Below, in pieces: positions 33,001 through 46,438 of a DNA stretch of 64,000 bases; within the stretch, counting starts at the first letter, position 1; the number at the start of each line of letters is the position of its first letter. This DNA is from Cepaea nemoralis. Lineage: Eukaryota; Mollusca; Gastropoda; Stylommatophora; Helicidae. Made by a program: the position numbers and the translations under genes. The notes beneath the pieces are model-generated. The model saw nothing but the letters and a program-made list of their open reading frames with translations, ran no database searches and was not told where the DNA came from. Location of the stretch: contig JACEFZ010002047.1 of assembly GCA_014155875.1 (NCBI GenBank), positions 1 through 64,000 of the forward strand, in the 5' to 3' direction.

Positions 33001-35189
33001 GCTGATGTTGACAGCGATGTTCCTGTAAAGGATATGCAAAATTATTTTTTTTTATTAGGACTAGGGATAGTGTCCGCTAGCCAAGTCCGTACTGCATTTA
33101 TTATACCAGTCCTGCCCATGCTTCTTCCCGTTTGTATTGGTGCATTATTGGCCCCGGTTATGAAGGTCCCCGTCAGACAATGAGTAACTAAGCTGTTTTA
33201 TCCGAGAAATGGGTTAATGGAAAACAAAACTTCTAATTTAACCAACAAAACGAATTCTAAATGATATTATTTCCATAGGAGCCAGATAAAATGAACATTT
33301 TATATGGAGCAACAAAATTGCGGATGAACACTGGCATGTCTCATTATGGCATTGGGCCGACAGGCGCAGGTGCCGGTAGATGGTAACAACAACCACAAAA
33401 CAACAACACCAACAACTCACCTCAGTGTAGCATTGTCCCGCCAAGTATGTGGGAGTGGCTTAGAAATGTACCAACACTTTCAAGAGAATTGCAATTTAAA
33501 TCTATATGAGCAAAATTCATTCGTAGGAACTTGATACACAATTTGTCACCCAACACCGACATAGCATTATTCGAAACATTACTCTCGTCGAAGATGAGGA
33601 ACGATATTGACACTTATAGTTCCTGTAACCGGATAGTTCCGGACGCTTTACTCCGCCCTCTACCGCGTATCTTCCTGCTAGCGCCAAGTTGGAATAATGA
33701 TAGGATCAACCAAAGCCACATATTGTCATCGGGTTTCTTAGTGCAGCTGGCGATCATTTATTTATCGTATCGCATCTCCTTTACTTCTCTGACAAAGAGC
33801 TCGATGAGCTGGACTTTGACGATGATATTATTATTGTCCTCCTGCCTCACACACGAAATCCGATGCAGAGACTAAAAATACTTTATGCAAGATCACAACA
33901 ATTAGATTTTAAAATGCATATGGGAAAGACAGAGCTATTGAGAATAAATCAAGAGAATGATAACCCGGTCTTCCTTGGTGAAACATAACTTTCTGAGATG
34001 GAATTATACACCTATCTCGGCAGCAATATTGACAAAGATGGGGGAACAGATAAATAACTGTATCATATCCCTACTTCTTATTTTCCACCATCCAATTTTG
34101 TTTGGTTCAAATCTACTGTTTGTTTTGCACTGAATCTGTTTAAATATTTGGACGGTATCTGCGCGAGTGCGATTTTTCTCAAGACTCCTGTTGGCCATCG
34201 CTGGAGCAATGGAGTTCGTGCTTTGTGTGATGCTCTCGGCAACGGCTTGGCCTTCTGCGGAAAGAGGACCGAGGTATACGGCATAGATTCCGATGCGCTG
34301 AAGTCTAACTGCTCGCCTTTAAGCTTTAACTTCTGTATTGTCTCTGTGTACAACAGATATACGCCTGTTATCCGCCACATCATATTTTCTTCCTGGCATT
34401 TGGTGACCGGGTTAGTCTTCTCGTGGATTCTAATATATATCTTATACGTTAGGGTCCACGTTATTGCAAAGAAGTTCGTGCACAGAGCTGATTCTCTCCT
34501 ACTGTTATCTGCTAGTGGAAACAATAAAGGTGGGGAGGGGTGGGGGGAATCTAGATAATTTTCCAATTAGTGAATATGGTCTTTGAATTCGACCAATCAG
34601 CTGATCAATAAACGATTGTTCAAATGCATCATGGCAACGACTAATAGGTGCTTCCAGCAAGTTTTTTGCAAACAAAAATATGTAATTTTGAATTTGCGAT
34701 TACCGTGGGGATAACACATGCTCCACATTAAAACAATATCAACGAGTATGTGTTTTAAATATTCAGCCACAGTAATATTTATGTATTCACTTCATAGGAT
34801 CTGTAATCTGCAGTATGCACCTGGCGAGATGCAACGATATATGCCAGGCAGGAAATCGTGCAACATATTTATTGTTTGTGGCTTCTGTGTTCGACACATC
34901 TGTGTGGTGGCGCAACAAACAGGGCACAGGGTTTACAGTTCAAAGGTCCCAGTTCTTGACTGTATTGAAAAGAATTTCTTCTGACCCCAAACTTTCTATG
35001 AAATAAATGCCAGAGATTTTATCTGCGAAAGTGCCGGCGGTCAGGGAGAGAGATGGTCACCTGTCATCTGTCATCTACTGTCTATAGTACCTTGCAGTGT
35101 AGGCCAGGGAGTTGGGGGTGGTCTTGAGACTGAGGAATTAAGGCCGCCCGCCTGGCTAGTACAGTCGCCGCGAACCGTTCAGGTTTGGA

Positions 35190-35272
<83 letters not shown>

Positions 35273-38200
35273 CCCCCCCCCCCCAACAGAAAAAATCCAC
35301 ACCTTATCGAAGTTGGAGGAGAACGCGGAGTTCTTAGCCATTCGGCCAGCCGCTCCCCAACTCACCAGTAGTAGGCCTCTTTCAGTCTTGTAGGACTATA
35401 TAGTTGTGCCGCAGCGGAGGTACCTGACAGCACCGCTGGTGACTGTATAGTCCAATGCGAGAGTGACAATCTCTGTCACAGTTTCCGCATCTGTAAGACG
35501 AGGCAGGTCCCGCAGTAAGTGACTGCATTTTATGCCTGTGCCTCCTATCCTCAGTTTGTTGGATCAGATTACACTCAAAGAGCACCAGTCTGTTTCGCAC
35601 ATCTCTTCTCCATGAACATCTGTCTGTTGCATCTCTTTCCTATGTGTCTGGATCTGTGCTAAGGGTTTTCATATCTTATTTAAACACATCCCTATATCGC
35701 ATTTGGGGTCTTCCGGTTGGCCTCTTCCCTGTGAGATACATAGCCCAGCCTCCGGAGGCGTCTCTGCTTCAGGAACTCGCCACATCCTAAAATTTTACAC
35801 CCTAATGCTTGTAACGTACGTCATGAATACCTGCCATTTCAACGGTTCTGTGTCGTCGTTAGAATTGGTTTGCAGAGGTGCAATTAGGTATACACCTTCA
35901 AGATATTAAAAACTTAAATTGGTGCAAATTTAATGCTTCTAATCTTTATTATTAGCTGAGATAATAATTGTGGTGCATAACTTTCTGACCTCGTACTTCA
36001 GAGTCCAGTCGAGCAAATTTCTAAATGATCATCGTTGTAGTAAAAATCGTTACGGTAGTCTAGTGGCAGATACTGCCGTTGGGGATGTGAAGTGTTAGGC
36101 CTTCACATGTTCTTGGTCATGACATAATGAGGTGAACAGGCCAGTTCTTTTCCTCATTGCCTTTCCCTTCCCGACGATTCCCAGAAGATTAATTAGTTCT
36201 CTTGTGTGTGTAAGGCTGGGTCGATCCCCAGATCCCTGCTGGTGGGTGGGTGGGTGTGGAAGGGGAGGGGGGGGGGGGTACACATGTTGCTTCTACTGGG
36301 GTTTGAACCCGGACTATTTTCTTGCAACAAAGAAGCACACACATACCCCCCCCCCCCCCCCCCACACACACACAAACGGAGGATTCCACGCTGAGATGAA
36401 CTGAGTACTGATTTCATTGTTTGATGTGATATGTTTATCTTCCAGTCAGGAAACAATGACAAACTGCTAAACTAACATTGCCTAGTAAATAGCAAACAGA
36501 CAATACATGCTGGGGTTGATTGCAACCTGCCCTACAGAACATGCAACTAACGTTTTACAGCGGGCGCATGAGTGTAGCTGATAGAGGACTACGCAGGTAA
36601 TGTCATGAGCGCGGGAAGACGAGATTGCGACGCCTGCTTTCATCGTATTATCGCTCTCTGAAACTGCTCATTTATGCTGCAGTTTTATCGCTTTGTGACA
36701 CTAATCATTTGTGATCCAGTCTTATGGCACCGTGAAACTGCTCATTTATGCTGCTATTTTATCGCTCTGTGAAACTGTTCATTTGTGCTCCAGTCTTATT
36801 ACACTGCGAAACTGTTCATTTATACTCCAGTCTTATCGCACTGTGAAATTGCTCATTTGTGCTCCAGTCTTATCGCACTGTGAAACTGCTCATTTGTGCT
36901 CCAGTCTTATCGCAATGTGAAACTGCTCATTTGTGCTCCGGTCTTATCGTACTGTGAAACTGCTCATTTGTGCTCCGGTCTTATCGCACCGTGAAATTGG
37001 CCAGCATGTGCTGCATTCTTATTGCACTGTGAAATTGGTAATTTTTGCTGAAATCTCATCTTATAACAATATATGCTGTAGTCACATATCAAACTTGGCC
37101 ACTTTCATCTCAGTGCCCAAATTCCCTTCTGATGACGTAACTACGTTACGTCGAGCCGTTGATTCTCGTGACTCGAGAGGTAGTGACGTGATGGCTTTAC
37201 TCATCACAGCAAACAAGCCACTGTCTCAATCAGTGTTGTCTTGAGCTCTGCATACAGAGCGTGTCATTTGTGGGTGCTGATTGTCTGTCATCATCAAAGA
37301 GTATTACTGTGAATCTCTGGCAATCTCATAGCGTGCACACATGTAGAGATAGACATGCTTCATCATAGCGTTAGCCATGCTAAAGTGAGTATCTTTATTT
37401 TTCACGATGTAGGAGTGAATAATTCTTCTTTCCCTCCTTATCCCCCGATGGGATAGAGGATTTCAACCAATTCATTCCAAACCACCATGTCCTTAGCTAT
37501 CCTTGCACTTCCACGCTTGTTTAAACCGTTCTCTGCGTTGAACAGAGTAATTTGTTTTAGCCGTTCTCCGTGTTTAACAGAGTAATTTGTTTAAGCCGTT
37601 CTCCGTGTTAAACAGAGTAATGTGTTTTAGTCGTTGCCGTTCTCAGTGTTGAACAGAGTAATTTGTGTAATTTGTTTTTGTTGTTGCCATTCTCCTTGTT
37701 GAACAGAATAATTTCTTTTAGCCTTTCTCCGTGTGGAACAGAGTAATTTGTTTTAGCCGTTCTCCAAGTTGAACAGAGTAATTGGTCTTAGTTTTTCTCC
37801 AAGTTGAACAGAGTAATTTGTTTTAGCCGTTCTCCGTGTTAAACAGAGTAATTTGTTTTAGCTATTCTCGTGTTGAAAAGAGTAATTTGTTTTAGCCGTT
37901 CTCCAAGTTGAATAGAGTAATTGGTCTTAGTTATTCTCCAAGTTGAACAGAGTAATTTAATTTAGCCGTTCTCCAAGTTCAACAAAGTAATTTGTTTGAG
38001 TTATACTCCATGTTGAAGCAAAGTAATTTATTAGAGTTATTCTCTATATTGAACAGAGTAATTTGTTTTATTTATTCTCCATGATGAACACAACAATTTG
38101 TTTTAGCCGTTCTCCATGTTGAACTGAGGTGTTGGTCAATGCAATTCTGGCCGTAGAGCAACACCATCTCTGTTGGCTGCCCACTCCGTCAACAGGTCCT

Positions 38201-41200
38201 AACCCTACACGTCACAAAGCCGAGACAACGGTAAACACCTTGTCCGGTCAGTAAACTGTTCAAGCAAGCAAAGACAATTCACCGAATGATGTTAAGGTAG
38301 CGGATTCAACCCCTACACCAGTCAGCTGGAGTAAAGTGTTGAATTCTCGTCCTTGACTAGGGGGACGTAAATTATAGTGCCTGATGGCGAGGGACACTGG
38401 TAATACGGGAAGCTAATCCACACGCAGAAATCAGTCCAGAGCACTAGAAGTGGTCGCACATCTATGGACTACGTTTGAGTTCAAAGCGAGAGAACGCGCG
38501 CGCGCAAAAAAAAAAAAAAAAAAAAAAAACAGAATGTCCGAATTTTGACCAGATAATGAAATGGAATCTTCGCGAATATTATGACACTCGTACGCTGTGA
38601 GTTACACTATTTTTATGTCGACATCCTCATTTGCATAGTTGCTCTGAGTGTAATTTATGGCTGGGCAATTTCATCATGTCATTGTCACTTGAGTTTCTGA
38701 CCGCGCCAGCAAACAACACCCAGTTTCATGGATTCACGATGACACCAGGTGATGTATCACATACACTCATGTCTAACAGCCCGGGACAGGAAAGTCGGTA
38801 AAAGAGAGCATTCACCTCCCTGAAATATGTCGACCTGGGTGAAGGACTGGTGTTAGTGGTTGTATGCTGGAGTGCATGTCTGTTGTTTTCACGTCTGCTT
38901 AAGATACTGGGTCAAGGCTGAAGCTGTGGAGTGGTATGGGAGTTGGGTTTACATGAAATCCGTCTGGACATTGTGTTGGAATGGATGAAAGCACCTTGTC
39001 GTCTTGACAGACGATAGTTTTTTTTTTTCACTGTGCTTCAAAAAAGCATACATTAATAACTACACTCCATGGCGGTTACATGTGCGACTGATAAGGCCAA
39101 TTCGCGCTGTAAATGTTCGTCCAAAATGGATGCATGTGAACATATGGTCATTTTCACCATCGTGCACCATCTGACGTCTCACACGCACAGTGTCTGACCT
39201 ATCTGCAATATTTTTCTCCTTTGTCTTTATTCCATTTCCTATCTTTATCTTCCACGCAACACGTTCAGCGGCGACTTGCTCCCATTGTGCATTATCAATG
39301 CCTGTATCAATCATGTCCCGCGTACACACATCTTTGTATCGTAGTAGAGGCCGACCCTATGATCTCTTACCCATATGTAATTCACCAAAAAAGATGTCCT
39401 TTGGTATTCTACCATCATCCAGTCTGCTAAAGTGTCATATCCATCTAAGTCTGTGAAAACTGAGCATGGAACAAACTGTCACACAACCTGATCTTTCCAA
39501 TACTTCAGTATTTATGATTTGTTGGAGTATGAAATACCTATCCCAGGGAGGGAACACTGCTGAAACTGGGCTTAATCCTAAATAGTTCGCTGTTATGAAG
39601 CTTGGCCTAGTTGCATCTTAATATACCTCTCCGAAATGTTCATAAATAAACATGCGTCGTATTGTAAATCATGTGATGAGAAGAGAGGCATTGGAGAACA
39701 TCGTAACGACTGGAAAGATCAAGGGGAAGAGAGGCAGAGGCCGACAAGAGAAATGATGCTGGATGGATTGAGACGGTGGCGTTATTAGAATATCAGCAGA
39801 AGAGTTGATCCAGAACACCAAAGACCGAGATATGTGGAGAGACATGAAGCCTACGCCAGCTGGCTAGTCACTTGATGATGATGATGAGTATTGTTTGGCG
39901 TTCATAGAAGTGAGACGAAGGAAGTAGAGACTATATCTGGAAATGGGAAGTTCGACTGCTGGTCTAGCACACCACAGCTTTCTGAGTATGGAGACGGGGA
40001 GGAGAACTCGCAAACATATTCCCCATGAAGTTGGTACTTCTGCACCTGGTCGGGGAGGCAAGTCTATACACCATCGTCACACCGACAGATGCAAACCATT
40101 TCCATGTATCAAACCCCTCAGGATTAATTTTCTAGACAATTTTATGTTGACTAGTTTGCTATTGATTTCTGAACGAGACGTCCACGTTTATGTCCACTTT
40201 CGTGTCGGCCTAGGGGTAGAACCTCCTACCTCGGCATCAGCGCACTAGAAGTCTAAGAACGAGAGCTCTTATTATTCAGCCACTTCAATGTATTCACATA
40301 AAATGTCTGAATAAAATCCTGCCTTCACAAGAGCCCGAAGTTAACTTACTAAATGGGGGAAGCTCTGATTTCGGGACTGGTATATTTCCATTAATGTAAG
40401 GCTTAGTATAGCGGACAGACATAACCAGCAGCGCCACACGGTTGGGCTGAGTCAAGAACCGTCATGACAGCACACGGGACATTCTATTCGTACTCCGTCC
40501 TCACATGCAACAGCCAGCGAAGAGTCCCAATACTAATGCTACAAGTAGCAGCCTGATTATGTGTCCGTCTGGCATTTCCTCGGAGTTCTGAGAGTTGGGC
40601 AGATCTTCTGGTCACTCCCTGCAACACAATTTATCCAAGCCATGATGATCTATACCGGCTGCGTGGTCTCGAGGTATGGTGTCCGCCTCGAGTGTTGGAG
40701 GTCCCGGGTTCAAGCCCCGGTGAGGGTCGGAGATTTTTTCCACGTGGACTTTAGTAACAAAATTTCCCCTGGTCTCTGGGTAGTGAGATTGGATGCCCGT
40801 GTGTATTGTTGCGCACGTGAAATAACCCTTGGCAGTTGGAAATCGAAAAAGAGTAGCCTAAAGGCACTGCCGGGCAAAATTTCGAGTTAAAAATCTACCC
40901 AAAGTATTTCAGGATCATCGCCGGTGCTACGGAGTTCATGCACTGAGCTGAGATTCTCCGGACTCAGGCTTGAGTTAGGAGTAGAATGGAGCATTTATGG
41001 GTTACACCCGTGTGCTGTGATGTTGATCCGTTGACTAAACTAAACTAAACTGCACGATAAACACGATCCCAAAGGGTCCCGAACTCATTTGCTTTATCAA
41101 GCACCATACCCCACCAAGGAGTGCAGACCCAGCCAATCTGTCCACCCGCCTGTCTCCCACCACACCAGCATGTCCTGGTCAAAAAATCCAATAGGTGCTC

Positions 41201-44200
41201 TCGATGTTTGATTGTTGAACTAAAGCCGGCCACTATGTAGATTAGGAACTTGAGGGGAAAAAAAACACGATTTACTTTGTAAATTACAAGTACCTCAAAC
41301 GTCGGAGTTGGTTCGCCTGAAGGAAAGGGACACAGGCAATAAAGTAAAGCTGCCTCGCAAGCACAGCCCAGTGCAATAGAAGTATAGCATGTGTCCACAA
41401 GGCGTCTCTTGCGCTGCCAATCATCTCTGATGCCGACGTTCCTCCAGGCCACGGTGTTAAACTGACCAGCATCTTCTCTCTTGGTCCCATCCAAAAATTG
41501 GAGAGGGTTCGCCTGATGGTCGCACGATTCACTGCATATACAGCAGACTACGCTTGAGTTCAAAACGAGTGAACGTAATTAAAAATAAAAAAATAAAAAC
41601 CAAAACACTTCTATAGACTTCGTAAAATAAGTTGCTTGCATGGTAAGCTACGCAAACTGCAGGAGGTCATAAATATACAGTCAGTGTCCTAATACAATGT
41701 TTCATTTACATAGTTTCTCATTTGCCCCTGTCAGCGTGTCAGTATATTTTGAGATGTCATGTCTGAACATTGAGTAGTCAGAATGCTTTAAAAATCTTTA
41801 CAGAAATTTTATTAACATCCTGAAAGCTGTTCTGAATTTAATTTTGGGTTTTCCTTCTCTTGTTTTCTCGCCCATTTATTTTAAATATTAATGGCGTTAA
41901 AAATATAATTTGTGTGTTTTAATTCGTATTCTTCTATATTAGGAGAACATTTTTTTTTTTTGGGGGGGGGGGGGGGTGTTTGTATACCACGTGGTTTAGC
42001 TTTTGGACATAATGTATTTATTTATGGTCTCGCGTGCATAATTTATATGTAATTTGTTGAGAAAGGCGGTTGTGGCCTGGCGTTACTTGTGCATAATGCA
42101 TAATGCGGCGGTTATTTTTAGGAGATGATTCGCGTAATTATGCAACCATCATACGTTTAGAACAGTGGCTTATCAAGGAACACATACACACACACATACA
42201 GACACACACGCGCGCGCGCGCACGCGCGAATGCATGCACACATTTATGTACATGTCGGCGTGGCAGATGGTGTCAACACGCTTACACTTTCTCTCTGACG
42301 GCGGCGTAGCGGTGTCGTTGTGCGCGCGCACGCACACACACGTACACACACACACATACACACACACACACACACACTTGGTTTCTCACATCAGAAGAAG
42401 GCAGTTCATATTCTTCGGGCATGTCATGAAAAGGGAAAAGCTGGAGTACGTCGCCACAACGGGAAAGTTGGAAGAGAAAAAAACACACGTGAAGACTAAG
42501 AGAGAAGTTGCTGGACAGTTTGACCTTATGGCATGGAGAAACATAAGTATCAGAAATGTCTGGCAGCGCAAGAGACAGAGGGCTCTGGACAGACATGGTC
42601 ACCAACGAAATGAAACAAAAAGGTCTACTGGATCATGTGTGATATTAGCAGATCAGCGTGGCCGAATGGATCAGAGCGAAGTATCTTACACTTTCGGTGT
42701 GCTGGTGCCGAGGTCGCGGGTTTAACCCCCTCAATGGTCAGTTGTACTAAAACGCTGACTTCTCGTCCTTCACTTGGGGACATAAATTGCAAGTATCTCA
42801 GAAGTCGGAGTGGGTTTGCTTGATGGCGAGGTACACTGTTAATAGGGAAAGATAATCCACAAGCAAACATCAGTCCAGTGGACTAGAAGTAGTAATGTGT
42901 GCATGGACTAGCCGTGAGTTCAGAGCCAGCGAACACAAAAGAAATGTGATATTCATGTCCGGACAGAAACGTTGGTGTTGAGTCAGGGTGAGATGATGTG
43001 TATAATGACGCGTTAGTAAATAATCCGTTCCCTACATTTGAAGCGTATTTGGTGTATGTATATGTGTTCTACCAAGATTTGTAACACTACAATGATATTG
43101 CCGGCTCTTTGGCTGTGTCTCTCTTTATCTCTTTGTGTGTGTCACTCTCTGTCTGTCTATCTGTGTATCGCTCTTAATCTCTCTCAGTGTTTATCTCTGT
43201 CTGTCTCTCTGTGTATCGCTCTTAATCTCTCTCAGTGTTTATCTATGTCTGTCTCTCTGTGTATCGCTCTTAATCTCTCTCAATGTTTATCTCTGTCTGT
43301 CTCTCTGTGTATCGCTCTTAATCTCTCTCAGTGTTTATCTCTGTCTGTCTCTCTGTGTATCGCTCTTAATCTCTCTCAATGTTTATCTCTGTCTGTCTCT
43401 CTGTGTATCGCTCTTAATCTCTCTCAGTGTTTATCTCTGTCTGTCTCTCTGTGTATCGCTCTTAATCTCTCTCAGTGTTTATCTCTGTCTGTCTCTCTGT
43501 GTATCGCTCTTAATCTCTCTCAATGTTTATCTCTGTCTGTCTCTCTGTGTATCGCTCTTAATCTCTCTCAATGTTTATCTCTGTCTGTCTCTCTGTGTAT
43601 CGCTCTTAATCTCTCTCAATGTTTATCTCTGTCTGTCTCTCTGTGTATCGCTCTTAATCTCTCTCAATGTTTATCTCTGTCTGTCTCTCTGTGTATCGCT
43701 CTTAATCTCTCTCAATGTGTTATCTCTGTCTGTCTCTCTGTGTATCGCTCTTAATCTCTCTCAATGTTTATCTCTGTCTTCTCTCTGTGTATCGCTTCTT
43801 AATCTCTCTCAGTGTTTATCTCTGTCTGTCTCTCTGTGTATCGCTCTTAATCTCTCTCAGTGTTTATCTCTGTCTGTCTCTCTGTGTATCGCTCTTAATC
43901 TCTCTCAGTGTTTATCTCTGTCTATCTCTCTGTGTATCGCTCTTAATCTCTCTCAGTGTTTATCTCTGTCTGTCTCTCTGTGTATCGCTCTTAATCTCTC
44001 TCAGTGTTTATCTCTGTCTGTCTCTCTGTGTATCGCTCTTAATCTCTCTCAGTGTTTATCTCTGTCTGTCTCTCTGTGTATCGCTCTTAATCTCTCTGCA
44101 ATGTCGTTTATCTCTGTCCTGTCTCTCTGTGTATCGCTCTAATCTCTCTCAATGTTTATCTCTGTCTGTCCTCTCGTGTATCGCTCTTAATCTCTCTCAA

Positions 44201-46039
44201 TGTTTATCTCTGTCTGTCTCTCTGTGTATCGCTCTTAATCTCTCTCAATGTTTATCTCTGTCTGTCTCTCTGTGTATCGCTCTTAATCTCTCTCAGTGTT
44301 TAATCTCTGTCTGTCTCTCTGTGTATCGCTCTTAATCTCTCTCAGGTTTATCTCTGTCTGTCTCTCTGTGTATCGCTCTTAATCTCTCTCAATGTTTATC
44401 TCTGTCTGTCTCTCTGTGTATCGCTCTTAATCTCTCTCAATGTTTATCTCTGTCTGTCTCTCTGTGTATCGCTCTTAATCTCTCTCAATGTTTATCTCTG
44501 TCTGTCTCTCTGTGTATCGCTCTTAATCTCTCTCAATGTTTATCTCTGTCTGTCTCTCTGTGTATCGCTCTTAATCTCTCTCAATGTTTATCTCTGTCTG
44601 TCTCTCTGTGTATCGCTCTTAATCTCTCTCAGTGTTTATCTCTGTCTGTCTCTCTGTGTATCGCTCTTAATCTCTCTCAATGTTTATCTCTGTCTGTCTC
44701 TCTGTGTATCGCTCTTAATCTCTCTCAATGTTTATCTCTGTCTGTCTCTCTGTGTATCGCTCTTAATCTCTCTCAATGTTTATCTCTGTCTGTCTCTCTG
44801 TGTATCGCTCTTAATCTCTCTCAATGTTTATCTCTGTCTGTCTCTCTGTGTATCGCTCTTAATCTCTCTCAATGTTTATCTCTGTCTGTCTCTCTGTGTA
44901 TCGCTCTTAATCTCTCTCATGTTTATCTCTGTCTGTCTCTCTGTGTATCGCTCTTAATCTCTCTCAGTGTTGTATCTCTGTCTGTCTCTCTGTGTATCGC
45001 TCTTAATCTCTCTCAATGTTTATCTCTGTCTGTCTCTCTGTGTATCGCTCTTAATCTCTCTCAATGTTTATCTCTGTCTGTCTCTCTGTCTGTCTCTCTG
45101 TGTATCGCTCTTAATCTCTCTCAATGTTTATCTCTGTCTGTCTCTCTGTGTATCGCTCTTAATCTCTCTCAATGTTTATCTCTTGTCTGTCTCTCTGTGT
45201 ATCGCTCTTAATCTCTCTCAGATGTTTATCTCTGTCTGTCTCTCTGTGTATCGCTCTTAATCTCTCTCAATGTTTATCTCTGTCTGTCCTCTCTGTGTAT
45301 CGCTCTTAATCTCTCTCATGTTTATCTCTGTCTGTCCTCTCTGTGTATCGCTCTTAATCTCTCTCAATGTTTATCTCTGTACTGTCCTCTCTGTGTATCG
45401 CTCTTAATCTCTCTCAAGTGTTTATCTCTGTCTGTCTGTCTGTGTATCGCTCTTAATCTCTCTCAATGTTTATCTCTGTCTGTCTCTCTGTTGTATCGCT
45501 CCTTAATCTCTCTCATGTTTACTCTCTGTCGTCTCTCTGTCTGTCTTCTGTGTAATCGCTCTAATCTCTCTCAATGTTTATCTCTGTCTGTCTCTCTGTG
45601 TATCGCTCTTAATCTCTCTTCAATGTGTTATCTCATGTCTGTCTCTCTGTCGTCCTCTGTGTATCGCTCTAATCTCCTCTCAGTGTTTCGTATCTGTCTG
45701 TCTCTCTGTCTGTCTCTCTGTGTATCGCTCTTAATCTCTCTCAGTGTTATCTCTGTCTGTCTCTCTGTGTATCGCTCTTAATCTCTCTCAGTGTTTATCT
45801 CTGTCTATCTCTCTGTGTATCGCTCTTAATCTCTCTCAGTGTTTATCTCTGTCTGTCTCTCTGTGTATCGCTCTTAATCTCTCTCAGTGTTTATCTATGT
45901 CTGTCTCTCTTAGTCGTTAGTCACTCACTTCCTGTTTACCTTCAAGCCTTTCTGTTTGTCTGTCTTCATGCCTACTTGTCAATCTACCCCCCCCCCCCAC
46001 ACACACACATACACACACATAAACACACACATACACACG

Positions 46040-46118
<79 letters not shown>

Positions 46119-46378
46119 TCAGTGAATGGTTTAGTGTTTGTCATTCTGATTAGGTATATGTGTGTGTATGTAAGGAAGTGTGTGTGTGTGTGGATGTGTG
46201 ACTGTGTGGATTTACGACTGTTGAGTATTTGTGTATTTGCGTGTGTGAAAGTGTGTGTGTCGATTATGTGTGGATGGGAAGGAGTGTATGAGTGTGCCTT
46301 GCTGTATGTAAGAATAATTATATATGGGCGTGAGAAAGAGAGAGAGAGAGATGAGACAGACAGAGAGAGACATATATA

Positions 46379-46438
<60 letters not shown>

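Noticed and set aside
36045..36110. tRNA-like TAGTCTAGTGGCAGATACT
   Set aside because: No B box follows at the right distance.
40665..40740. Possible functional tRNA gene
   Set aside because: Good A/B-box similarity, but the sequence continues as a 390-bp retroposon with an (AAACT)n tail and no clear acceptor-stem pairing.
43038..44335. Open frames of 206-335 codons with a Leu/Ser/Cys repeat
   Set aside because: They follow from a 48-bp tandem repeat whose length is a multiple of three; more than one frame is open and indels switch frames freely.
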